Assembly (NCBI GenBank): GCA_027022365.1
Contig: JALVYU010000031.1
Location: 186,001 to 250,000 of the forward strand
Length of the DNA: 64,000 nt
Origin: Desulfurococcales archaeon
GTDB lineage: Archaea > Thermoproteota > Thermoprotei_A > Sulfolobales > Desulfurococcaceae
Reading direction: 5' to 3'
Shown here: piece after piece, positions 33,881 through 41,478 of the stretch
How positions within the stretch are numbered: the stretch's first letter is position 1
How the letters are laid out: every line of letters begins with the position of its first letter
Translations under genes and position numbers: made by a program
Notes under the pieces: generated by a model
Database searches by the model: none
Told to the model about the DNA's origin: nothing
What the model saw: the letters and a program-made list of their open reading frames with translations, nothing else

Positions 33881-34247
33881 CTACCACCTTCTTCTCTCCC
33901 TCAATACCGCTAACGTCTATAAGGACAGGGTGCTTGAATATGCCCTGACACGTCTCGCCATTATCTACGGGTAGTGAAGCGTCTTTACCGTATAGTGCTT
34001 CAGCAACACAACATCTTACCTCGGCCTCTATTCTGTCTAAGAGCTGTTCAAGGTCATGCATGAGACCCGGCTCGTATTCTGTCAGGACTACAAAGCAACA
34101 CTGATCATTAGGATAGAGGGTTATGATGCCCTTGAGGAGTCCGTGTCTCCTGATGATCTCATCTACTTGTTCTTGTAGATTCACAGCTGTATAGCCGCTG
34201 GTTGGGACGACGATATGGTCTATACGTATGTCTAGGGATTCGCTCAT
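33849..34247 (-). CDS. YjbQ/UPF0047-like protein, degenerate copy
   Basis: The 132-residue protein shares the fold pattern with the next gene (LLKGIITLYPNDQCCFVVLTEYEPGLMHDL; AEALYGKDASLPVDNG; VLIDVSGIEGEKKVVVVL) but lacks the conserved histidines of the NxxAHL and HTTA blocks. It is probably a non-catalytic paralogue that pairs with the intact copy. ATG 34247 overlaps the stop of the upstream thioredoxin-fold gene by 4 bases, and its own 3' end overlaps the intact copy by 32 bases. Confidence 0.7.
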   Translation of the reverse strand: MSESLDIRIDHIVVPTSGYTAVNLQEQVDEIIRRHGLLKGIITLYPNDQCCFVVLTEYEPGLMHDLEQLLDRIEAEVRCCVAEALYGKDASLPVDNGETCQGIFKHPVLIDVSGIEGEKKVVVVLEGVFNRD

Positions 34248-34792
34248 TTCTTTTCCTCTAGCTCTTTAACCTTCTCTAGGAACTCGTCTATTTTCTTTGT
34301 CAGTACATCGAGGGACTTGCTCCCCTCAAGCTTATCTTTCAGCACTACTTCACCGTTTTTGACGTATAATAGATACGTTGTCGGCGATGCGTGTACATCA
34401 TATTCTTTGAAGCTGTTCTTCGCGGCCTCAGATTCACAGTTTCTTGCGAACCAACTGCACAGTATTATTACGAACTTCACGTTCTCGAGATTTCTTCCCA
34501 CTAGCTTGATGTAGGGATACCAGGAAAGATCATATATTCTGCATGCTGGGCACCTAGTGTTATCGAAATAGATAACGTAGACGCCGTCTTCTTCGGGCTT
34601 GAACGCCTCTCCCTCTGTTCTCACTAGCACCCACTTGTCCTTTTCCTTATCGTAGATGTAGATGCCGTGGGGGGAGTTCACGTCTACTATATCGAGCTCG
34701 ACCCTCTCCTGCTTCATGGATTTCTCATCCCCTTTACCTACTAGTTTTTTGGCGAGCTCCTCAAGTATTCTGTCCAGATCATTTTCAACCAT
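34244..34792 (-). CDS. Thioredoxin-fold protein with CPAC motif
   Basis: From ATG 34792 the protein has 182 residues. An N-terminal charged helical part (about residues 1-50) precedes a thioredoxin fold with FDNTRCPACRIYDLSWYPY near residue 80 and the cis-Pro segment SPTTYLLYVKNGE. It ends in a Lys/Glu-rich helix. It lacks a signal peptide, so it is probably a cytoplasmic disulfide reductase. The frame extends to 34852, but GAGGTGAG precedes ATG 34792 at an 8-base spacing. It heads a run of overlapping genes (thioredoxin fold, two YjbQ). Confidence 0.83.
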   Translation of the reverse strand: MVENDLDRILEELAKKLVGKGDEKSMKQERVELDIVDVNSPHGIYIYDKEKDKWVLVRTEGEAFKPEEDGVYVIYFDNTRCPACRIYDLSWYPYIKLVGRNLENVKFVIILCSWFARNCESEAAKNSFKEYDVHASPTTYLLYVKNGEVVLKDKLEGSKSLDVLTKKIDEFLEKVKELEEKK

Positions 34793-34821
34793 ATGGGGTC
34801 TCACCTCTATAACTATATGGT

Positions 34822-35103
34822 TTATCCTACTTGCATACAACGACATGTACACTCAAGATCGAGAACCAAGTAATCCCTTATCCCCTTCTCCTCGGCCAGC
34901 CTCAGGAAATCATATAATTTACTTACAGGAACGAGATATGTTCCCGGGCACAGGCGGATCCCCTCGACGTGTTTCAGCATGCCATGTGACCTGTATTTTC
35001 TACCTTTGACAACCACGGTTGTCCCGAGGAGGGTCTTGGCTACTTTGCTCCTTGACCGTTTGTCCATTCCTTTCTTCAACCTGATGATGGCATATACTGT
35101 CAT
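34822..35103 (-). CDS. Hypothetical protein with C-terminal CTCRC motif, 93 aa
   Basis: I do not recognise this 93-residue basic protein. Its ending LDLECTCRCMQVG has three clustered cysteines and an earlier RLCPGTY one, which could bind metal. The N-terminal part (MTVYAIIRLKKGMDKRSRSK) resembles a ribosomal-protein L30-like ferredoxin fold at the level of strand pattern (Tyr-Ala-Ile-Ile-Arg-Leu). It is 29 bases upstream of the thioredoxin-fold gene in the same direction and 46 bases after the PriS-like gene. Confidence 0.6.
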   Translation of the reverse strand: MTVYAIIRLKKGMDKRSRSKVAKTLLGTTVVVKGRKYRSHGMLKHVEGIRLCPGTYLVPVSKLYDFLRLAEEKGIRDYLVLDLECTCRCMQVG

Positions 35104-35149
35104 TACTGTGCGCCGGTGTTACGTTTATGCCACTAGTGGCATAAAAGAC

Positions 35150-36568
35150 TTATTTTGTCTTGCCAAGCCACTTCATTATACCTTCGCCACTCCCCTGTTT
35201 ACGTTTCAAAACCTTCTCCACAAATCTATCTCTCACAGGCTCGTATACCTCCTTGTAGAACAGCTGCGGATCACGAAGCACGGTCTTGGGGAATCTCCTG
35301 ACATATTCTAGGGCCGCTCTCCAGGCCTCCTCAGCCTTTATTCCAGCCTCCTCGAACTTTCTCAGAACATATCTATCGAAGTCCTCCGGCCTCTGCTCTA
35401 TTCCTCCCATAACGAAATAGCCTCTGGGGGAGATCTGTAGTTTTTCTCCAACCTCCTCGACGCGTTTCAACTCCCCGGTTACCCTAACGCCGTATATCCT
35501 CCCTCGAGGCCTATAGGCCGCAACCCCCCTCTTCGCCGGGCCATAGTATTTCGCCCATGCATAGAATATTGCGCGGTTCAGCCCGAAGCTCTTGGCTTTT
35601 TCAAGATCACCGGTCAGGATATAGTATCTTGCAGCCTGTAGTAACGCCATGACGGGAAATCTGCCTGGCTCAGAAACGTTCCTACTTACAGGCTTCCCCA
35701 CAGTCGGGGGTTCCCTTGTTTCAACACCAATCCTTGTCGCACGGGCCTCCAATAGGCTGTGCTTCCGCACAATGCCTATGTGCTTGATAGCCTTGTATGC
35801 TAGCTCGTCGAGCCCGCTTTTCTCGTAGATCCTCCATGAGTCAGGGTCATGCCGTGGATTCGATGGATCACTCCATTCTAGCTTGAAGTCTTCAAGATCT
35901 CTGGGCCTGAAGAATACAACGGCCCTATCCAGTCTTCTATGAAGGCTTAATGGTGCGGTGAAGACCCTCTTCATGGAGACCAGGTTCTCGATCTTCACTA
36001 TTCCCCCGGATTCCCTGATAGCATCTATAAGCCTGGGCTTTAATACTTCGAGGACATACTCGACGAGGCAGAAAGCCACGTCCAGGGGATGATATTCTTT
36101 TAGCGGCTCATCTATGCATTTCTCGTTGAACCTTACATGTATACCCGCTCCGCTCCAGGCTAGATAGACGCATTTCTCAAAGTTATTCTCTATCACGTAC
36201 TCCGCTATGATCTTTGTTGTCCTGACTATGTACACGTATCTTTTCTCGAGTTCCCTCTCATCTATTAAGTCTATGTCTATGAATGGCGTGACCCTGACAA
36301 CGTTTTCCGCGTATTTCTCCATAACGTCAGCTTTCTTCTCGAGGGTTTTGAACACCTCTATTGTGCCGTAGATACTCCGTGGCTTGATGAAATGGTATTT
36401 CTTGAAGAGCCGCGGTATATCTTCCGGCTTGCTGATGATCAGGGGCTTATCGTCTTCCCATCGTACCCATTTCCTGTTCTCGCCCTCGAGGCCTATCCAT
36501 CTACCTTTCAGATACTCGGTTATCTCTCTTAGCTTTAAGGGATCGTTATAGTACTTAGCAATGTCCAC
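35150..36568 (-). CDS. PriS-like archaeo-eukaryotic primase (AEP) superfamily protein
   Basis: The 472-residue protein carries the three AEP active-site motifs: acidic FIDIDLID (Asp98, Asp100), SGAGIHVRF (Ser139 to His144, the SGxGxH motif), and KRVFTAPLSLH (200-210, the basic residue and PLSLH of motif III). It is much longer than canonical archaeal PriS (about 330-350) and the motif surroundings differ, so I take it as a paralogue rather than the replicative primase small subunit. No PriL or replication gene adjoins. Primase, polymerase or a repair-linked role are possible. ATG 36568 opens the frame. Confidence 0.75.
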   Translation of the reverse strand: MDIAKYYNDPLKLREITEYLKGRWIGLEGENRKWVRWEDDKPLIISKPEDIPRLFKKYHFIKPRSIYGTIEVFKTLEKKADVMEKYAENVVRVTPFIDIDLIDERELEKRYVYIVRTTKIIAEYVIENNFEKCVYLAWSGAGIHVRFNEKCIDEPLKEYHPLDVAFCLVEYVLEVLKPRLIDAIRESGGIVKIENLVSMKRVFTAPLSLHRRLDRAVVFFRPRDLEDFKLEWSDPSNPRHDPDSWRIYEKSGLDELAYKAIKHIGIVRKHSLLEARATRIGVETREPPTVGKPVSRNVSEPGRFPVMALLQAARYYILTGDLEKAKSFGLNRAIFYAWAKYYGPAKRGVAAYRPRGRIYGVRVTGELKRVEEVGEKLQISPRGYFVMGGIEQRPEDFDRYVLRKFEEAGIKAEEAWRAALEYVRRFPKTVLRDPQLFYKEVYEPVRDRFVEKVLKRKQGSGEGIMKWLGKTK

Positions 36569-36632
36569 GGCTTATCCCATGAGAATAATATTGCATGCTC
36601 AGAGATTTAAGGGAGAAGAAACTAGGGATTCC

Positions 36633-37325
36633 TTACTCCTTGAGTATTTTCATCATGGTTCGAGCGTTCTCCAGCATCCAGTGGTCATTATTGAAGAAAA
36701 CATATGTTTTCGCGGGATTAAGAACACGTATTTTCTCGGCCACCTCGCGGAGTTCTTCCTCGGTGTATTCGTGGGCGTACCAGCTACTCCTCCCATGCAT
36801 GCGGAGATAGACTATGTCGTTACTGCTCCGAATCCATACTCCGATAGGGCTATCTATGCTGACGAGGGTTACGCCGATCCTTCTACAAAGAGATATTGTT
36901 TCCTCATCGAACCAGCTCGGATCACGGAACTCGACTGCAAGCCTTGGGCCCAGCCCGAACCTCTCCGAGAACTTTATGAGACGCTCAATATTTGCCGGAC
37001 TACGCTTGAATGTTGGAGGGAGCTGTAAGAGATAGAAGTCGATCTTATCATCAAGCGGCTGGAAAAGCCTCAGAAACTTCTCGAATGTCGGATAAGATGT
37101 TTCACTGAGCCGCTTGTAATGCGTTATTATACGGTTGACCTTGACCGCCCATCGTAGGCCCCGGGATTTCCGGGCCCAAGATCTAACCTGGTTCGGGAAG
37201 GGGAACCTGTAAAAACTGGCATTGAGCTCTACGGCGTTGAGGCCTGAGTACTTGACGTACCAGTCTAGGTTGCCCCACTCATTCCAGTCGTAGGCCCAGC
37301 CGCTTGTCCCTACGTATACCTCCAT
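36633..37325 (-). CDS. DUF72 (YecE-like) TIM-barrel protein
   Basis: The 230-residue protein has the family opening VYVGTSGWAYDW, then NAVELNASFYRFP, WAVKVNRIITH, LAVEFRDPSW, and a closing YVFFNND. DUF72 proteins are TIM barrels of unknown activity widespread in archaea. GTG 37340 overlaps the upstream stop in GTGA fashion, but ATG 37325 behind GCGAGG gives the family-like start. It follows the unknown gene at 37337 and was probably cotranscribed with it. Confidence 0.9.
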   Translation of the reverse strand: MEVYVGTSGWAYDWNEWGNLDWYVKYSGLNAVELNASFYRFPFPNQVRSWARKSRGLRWAVKVNRIITHYKRLSETSYPTFEKFLRLFQPLDDKIDFYLLQLPPTFKRSPANIERLIKFSERFGLGPRLAVEFRDPSWFDEETISLCRRIGVTLVSIDSPIGVWIRSSNDIVYLRMHGRSSWYAHEYTEEELREVAEKIRVLNPAKTYVFFNNDHWMLENARTMMKILKE

Positions 37326-37336
37326 GAATCCTCGCT

Positions 37337-37987
37337 TCACGGGGTTGTTGAGGCTTGCTCGGGCTTTCTAAGTATGCCCTCGATTTCGCTGATCTCTATT
37401 CCGAGCTTCTCTGAGACTTTCCTGAGAGCCTGCCTCGACAGCATGTTCTCAAGCCTAGATACGATCTTTCTTGTCTCCTTATCGATATGAAGGGCTTCCC
37501 GGACTGCTTCTCTAACGCGTGATTCTAGCGGGAAGGTTTTCTCCGCCTCTATGATCAATATTTTTTCCTCGGGGAGAACCTCGACGGTATAGCCGTGCTT
37601 CTCAGCTATCTTTGACGCTATCAATGAGTAGAGGCCAAGGGGCATCCAGGCCCTATACGCGTACTCATAACCTATTACCGTCTTCTCGAGATATATATGG
37701 CCTTTCCCCTCGTCACGCCACAGTGTCAGGTTATCGTAGAATTCTAGGCCCTCAACCCTATAGGTATAGCTTTCCTCCTCTAGGACGGCGAGGGGCATTA
37801 CCTCCATCACCACTGGCTCACCATTAATAGTCTTGAATGGCAGATCCAGAAACTTCATCTTCATAACGGTTCTTAGTGGGATGAAGACGTGTATGTGGTT
37901 CTCGTCAACGATCTCAGCCGGATACCTTCGTTTACGGACTTTAACGTACTTTAGAGTCTTATCGACCTCAATTGATCGCTGCGACAT
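37337..37987 (-). CDS. Hypothetical protein, 216 aa
   Basis: I do not recognise a family. From ATG 37987 (after GGTGA at 8 bases) the protein is soluble, mixed alpha/beta with a beta-rich first half (YVKVRKRRYPAEIVDENHIH) and a helical C-terminus that could be a small helical DNA- or protein-binding unit (SRQALRKVSEKLGIEISEIE). It overlaps the DUF72 gene by 4 bases if that gene uses its GTG. A TATA candidate CATTATAAG on the minus strand lies at about 38030-38038. Confidence 0.65.
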   Translation of the reverse strand: MSQRSIEVDKTLKYVKVRKRRYPAEIVDENHIHVFIPLRTVMKMKFLDLPFKTINGEPVVMEVMPLAVLEEESYTYRVEGLEFYDNLTLWRDEGKGHIYLEKTVIGYEYAYRAWMPLGLYSLIASKIAEKHGYTVEVLPEEKILIIEAEKTFPLESRVREAVREALHIDKETRKIVSRLENMLSRQALRKVSEKLGIEISEIEGILRKPEQASTTP

Positions 37988-38057
37988 AGATCTTTCACCC
38001 AACCCTACTCTAGACTTGAGAAACAAAGCCTTATAATGGTTACAATATGTGCTTCAT

Positions 38058-38120
38058 CGGCCCGGGGCCTCCGGATGAGGCCTCGGTCCACATTAATGCT
38101 TCGGTGGATCAGGCCTCTTC
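38058..38120. ncRNA. GC-rich structured RNA candidate with two mutually exclusive hairpins
   Basis: Within AT-rich flanks, bases 38062-38086 form a 10-base-pair hairpin (CCGGGGCCTC, loop CGGAT, GAGGCCTCGG, one G-T pair). The right arm can instead pair with 38104-38117, giving two 7-base-pair halves with a single bulged C around a loop ATTAATGCTTCG. Stable RNAs of hyperthermophiles stand out by such GC content. The strand cannot be decided from symmetry. It lies upstream of the minus-strand gene at 37987 and downstream of the YkgJ gene. Confidence 0.45.
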
Positions 38121-38143
38121 ATAAAACTATTTTCTTTCCGATG

Positions 38144-38689
38144 CTATTTAATTTCAATCGCTTCATCAATATCGATCAGTTCTTTATAATCTGCTAGTTC
38201 GCCCCCTACTCTCTTCATCCAGCCTTTATTCTTAGCAGCAACATCCATGCTAGTCAGGATCGCAAATGCTTTAAGTGCGTGTGGTAGTTCTTCAGGGAAC
38301 ACCCTGCGTGGATCATTTGTTCTTATAAACTCGATGTTTTCTCTCACCCACGGACAGCTACCGCTTACACGTAATGTATTGTCTCCCCAGCCTATGATCA
38401 ATGGGTACATCTTGCATGCCAGCGGCTTCTCCTCATGAATTAAACACTTATATCCATCTAGGAACGGGCATTTTCCCCTGATGACCCATTTGTAGAGTAG
38501 AACATATGCTTTACCGCCAGAAACATACCCAGCATATGGCCTGAACTCGAGGCTCCCAACCCCTTTCTCTGCGGCGAGCCGCTCCAATAACCTCTTCTCC
38601 CACGGAAAAACTAGAGGGGCATCCTCAATATTATTGAAGGTGCAGCACTCTTTACCGCATATAATAAGGCATTTAAACACATTATCCAT
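38144..38689 (-). CDS. YkgJ-family cysteine cluster protein
   Basis: The 181-residue protein has the metal-binding cysteine cluster seen in UPF0153/YkgJ proteins: an early CGKECCTFN, CPFLDGYKCLIHEEKPLACKMYP in the middle, and GSCPW later. Such clusters are thought to bind zinc or an iron-sulfur centre. The function is unknown. The DUF711 gene lies 9 bases upstream on the same strand and the two are probably cotranscribed. The structured element at 38058-38120 follows its stop. Confidence 0.82.
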   Translation of the reverse strand: MDNVFKCLIICGKECCTFNNIEDAPLVFPWEKRLLERLAAEKGVGSLEFRPYAGYVSGGKAYVLLYKWVIRGKCPFLDGYKCLIHEEKPLACKMYPLIIGWGDNTLRVSGSCPWVRENIEFIRTNDPRRVFPEELPHALKAFAILTSMDVAAKNKGWMKRVGGELADYKELIDIDEAIEIK

Positions 38690-38698
38690 ATCCGCGGA

Positions 38699-39766
38699 TC
38701 ACCTGTATGGTATTATGCACGGGCTACCGAACTTGCCTAGCCTTACTCTCGATCCAATGCTTCCGTTGACCGGTATAGCTCTGAGGGCGACTGGCTTCTT
38801 CTTTGTGAGCCAAACCGTGTATGTATCAAGAATATAGTTTGCTAACATCTCTCTATTAGCTGGCACTACCAACATGTCCGGGCCCGCGACACAGGCTATT
38901 GATGCCAGAAGGAAGTCCTGCGCCTTGATCCTACCGCGGCATCCCGCGTCTACCAATACTTTGTCCTCGGCGTAAGGAAGCATTACCTCGTTGAACCCTG
39001 TCACCCATGCGATGCGGGCTGCAAGCTCCGATATTATCTTGTTCAAGGACCGTACAGCACTGAGGAACCCTGGCTCGAATACTCCTGTCCTGGATAAATT
39101 CATTATCAGTCTCGCCGTGCTATCGCTCATCCATGGTGAAAGGCTTAGATCCGCGAACGCTGTGACACCCCTAGATCTAATAATCGATAATGGTTTCTCA
39201 AGCATGTCTAGGAAGTCCTCGAACCTTAGCTCTCCCTTAACATGTTTCTCCATCAGATCATTGTAGAGATATGCCAGGCCGTAAGTCCAGCCCAGAGCGT
39301 AGCTAGTGCTATCGGGAAAATATGGTGTCCTGATGGGCTCATTATGTATGGCCACAGCTATCCGGGTAGCCAGGACGGGATCGTGTGAGGCTGCCTCATG
39401 GATTATCCAGCTAGCTGCTCGGGCCCCCTCGGCCGGGCTCCTCGTTATACCGTGTAGGGGAACATAGTATCCTTTCTCGATTAGCTCAGTCACGAGTTTT
39501 GGAGAGACACTTGTTATCTCTAGACCACCGATAGAGACTAGGGTGTGCTGCGGGGGATCGGGGAGAATCGATACTAGGGCTCTGTATGTCTCGACAGGAG
39601 GCTTAGGTAATGTGATCCTGAACGTCCATACATCGTAGCCGTTCTCATGCAGAATATCCTTTATCTCCCCGAGCCTAGTCACGGCTTCCTCGAAGAGGCC
39701 AGCAATGGAATCCCTGCTCCACTCCTCAGGGAAAGGAGTGAAAACTGTAAGCGCCCGTATCTTCAA
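38699..39766 (-). CDS. DUF711 family protein
   Basis: The protein of about 355 residues matches DUF711 (UPF0210-related): LTVFTPFPEEW, SIGGLEITSVSP, EGARAASWIIHEAA, GVTAFADLSLSPWMSDS, and a GCRGRIKAQDFLLAS block. The fold is related to glycyl-radical enzymes but lacks the glycyl loop, and the function is unknown. The frame extends to 39907 in front of the divergent gene. TTG 39766 stands 5 bases after GGTGG and gives the family N-terminus MKIRALTVF. It is operonic with the YkgJ gene. Confidence 0.83.
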   Translation of the reverse strand: MKIRALTVFTPFPEEWSRDSIAGLFEEAVTRLGEIKDILHENGYDVWTFRITLPKPPVETYRALVSILPDPPQHTLVSIGGLEITSVSPKLVTELIEKGYYVPLHGITRSPAEGARAASWIIHEAASHDPVLATRIAVAIHNEPIRTPYFPDSTSYALGWTYGLAYLYNDLMEKHVKGELRFEDFLDMLEKPLSIIRSRGVTAFADLSLSPWMSDSTARLIMNLSRTGVFEPGFLSAVRSLNKIISELAARIAWVTGFNEVMLPYAEDKVLVDAGCRGRIKAQDFLLASIACVAGPDMLVVPANREMLANYILDTYTVWLTKKKPVALRAIPVNGSIGSRVRLGKFGSPCIIPYR

Positions 39767-39806
39767 AACCGCCACCACGCTAGAACTACAGGGATTCATT
39801 AAATAA

Positions 39807-40379
39807 ATGACGTTTATAACACTATCCGTGGGGACAGATTTGCAACTACTAGGAATTGCAAACAAGATAGTGTTTGTACATGACGACTTCATATACGCCT
39901 CGGTCACAGCAGGCCAGATCTACAGGGAGCTCCCATCAATAATACTGAGAAGTATGGATGACAAATCATTCAACAACACGGTCTTTAAGCATCTATTAAA
40001 CATCACGGGAGACGATAAGACAAGGGCCAAAGACCTCTACGGCCCATCCTCTGATGAGACAGACAAGAGGCTGAGAGGATTCATCGAAGAATATAACTCT
40101 GCAAGGCCTTCATCCTCAATAGAGTATTGCCTGAGAGGCCTTCCACGAGAAATCCTTGTTGACCTGATATCAAGGGATCTAATATGGGTTGTCCCCTACG
40201 ACAAGATAGAATCCATAAAGGTAAGGAAGGTAGGCACCCACAAGATCATAGAGATAATTTATCTCTGTCCATACACAATGACCAGACGAGCACTCAGACT
40301 ACTCTATAACGAGGACTTCTATAGGCTAGTAATGAGCCTGATTGGTGAGAAAAATGAGAATGTCCATCGAACTAGCTAA
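39807..40379 (+). CDS. Hypothetical protein, 190 aa
   Basis: I do not recognise this protein. It begins with a beta-rich segment (SVGTDLQLLGIANKIVFVHD) followed by a mainly helical middle and another beta-rich end (IESIKVRKVGTHKIIEIIYL). There is no signal peptide. It is divergent from DUF711 and overlaps the next gene by 26 bases, so the two are translated together and may work as a pair. Confidence 0.65.
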   Translation: MTFITLSVGTDLQLLGIANKIVFVHDDFIYASVTAGQIYRELPSIILRSMDDKSFNNTVFKHLLNITGDDKTRAKDLYGPSSDETDKRLRGFIEEYNSARPSSSIEYCLRGLPREILVDLISRDLIWVVPYDKIESIKVRKVGTHKIIEIIYLCPYTMTRRALRLLYNEDFYRLVMSLIGEKNENVHRTS

Positions 40380-41478
40380 GCCTCCATATACCAGAGAGAA
40401 GATAAAGGAGCTGCTGAAAACGATAGAGAGGCTAAATCCCGCCCAACAGTTGGAGGCCCTAGCAGGATTATCTGTGATTATCGATCGCCAAGGAGCTGCT
40501 CCGGATATATATAGGCTTGGAATAAGAGGAGAACTGGCCGAGATCGGCGAAGAATATCTCAATAGGCTACCTCTTAATCTATGCCCACATATATTCAAAT
40601 CAACGCTGATCTCATTCTTGGCAAATAGAATAAGGAAACCAATATCATCCGCCGCATTCCTCGACTCTCTCCGAAGATTACACGGATACATGACATACAT
40701 GAACCCGTTGGCCATACTCTATGTTCTCTGGAAAAACCCTACAGCCGCCAAGAAGTATTTCATTGGCTTCATCGATAAAAGCCTATTAATAGATCTGGCC
40801 AACCCGGATCTAAGATATACCGTTCTATACAGAGACCTCCTAGTTGCATTATCACCAATACTATCCATGGAGCTGTTTAGGAAATATTATGAACCAGTAT
40901 CTATCCCTGAGGAAATCCTCGAGACAGCGGGAGAGATCAACGATAAAGATCTGATGGAACTCCTTGTTAGAACACTAAGATCATATATAAAAACACTTAT
41001 TTCGACCATACAAGTCCTAAGAGCCGCCATTAGAGCTGAGGAGTACTTAGACAAAATGAAGCTTGAGACCACAGGATTAGTGAAATATAGGGATGTACTC
41101 GGCAGGCTCGTGAAAACTAGTAGGAACCTAATGTTGACGAGCCTTGAAACCCTGACAATCCATCCCGAGCCAGTGACCGCGGAAGCACTAGCTGGTATTG
41201 TAAGTGAAGGATTAAAGTTGTTGAGGGAACCGGAGGAACTAAGGTTAGCTCTAAACTTGATACTCGAGGCCAGCCTCACCCCAGAGGATCACGTCAGAGG
41301 TCTAACGTATATTCTTGAGAAACTCGTAGAGATAATCAAAGGTATTGGAAGGAAAGAACTGACAAAACTATGTGGAAACGTTAAGGGCAGAGTATTGCTT
41401 AAGAGGCTCGCCAGACATAATGATAAAAAATGGGTCTCAATGCTGGGGGTTAAATGGGATAAAATATGTACCGATTAG
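40354..41478 (+). CDS. Hypothetical helical protein, 374 aa
   Basis: I do not recognise a family. The protein looks all-helical, with repeated segments of 30-40 residues such as IKELLKTIERLNPAQQLEAL and ISTIQVLRAAIRAEEYLDKM that could stack as a helical repeat. No membrane segment or cofactor motif is seen. ATG 40354 follows GGTGAG at a 4-base spacing. It is coupled to the preceding unknown gene and converges with the GH38 gene (4-base overlap). Confidence 0.65.
   Translation: MRMSIELAKPPYTREKIKELLKTIERLNPAQQLEALAGLSVIIDRQGAAPDIYRLGIRGELAEIGEEYLNRLPLNLCPHIFKSTLISFLANRIRKPISSAAFLDSLRRLHGYMTYMNPLAILYVLWKNPTAAKKYFIGFIDKSLLIDLANPDLRYTVLYRDLLVALSPILSMELFRKYYEPVSIPEEILETAGEINDKDLMELLVRTLRSYIKTLISTIQVLRAAIRAEEYLDKMKLETTGLVKYRDVLGRLVKTSRNLMLTSLETLTIHPEPVTAEALAGIVSEGLKLLREPEELRLALNLILEASLTPEDHVRGLTYILEKLVEIIKGIGRKELTKLCGNVKGRVLLKRLARHNDKKWVSMLGVKWDKICTD

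Noticed and set aside
35150..36568. Call as canonical DNA primase small subunit
   Set aside because: The length, motif surroundings and lack of replication neighbours argue for a paralogue, although this cannot be settled without the whole genome.
36561..37028. Plus-strand open frame opposite DUF72
   Set aside because: The DUF72 protein has clear family motifs, and the antisense frame has no start site or recognisable product.
38062..38117. Similarity to the fluoride riboswitch (GATGAGGCC and GGCCTC partner)
   Set aside because: The conserved UGAUG before the second arm is missing, and on the plus strand no gene follows in the same direction. I kept it as an unknown structured RNA instead.
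39767..39907. N-terminal extension of the DUF711 frame
   Set aside because: It would overlap the divergent gene at 39807 and its promoter. GGTGG points to TTG 39766.
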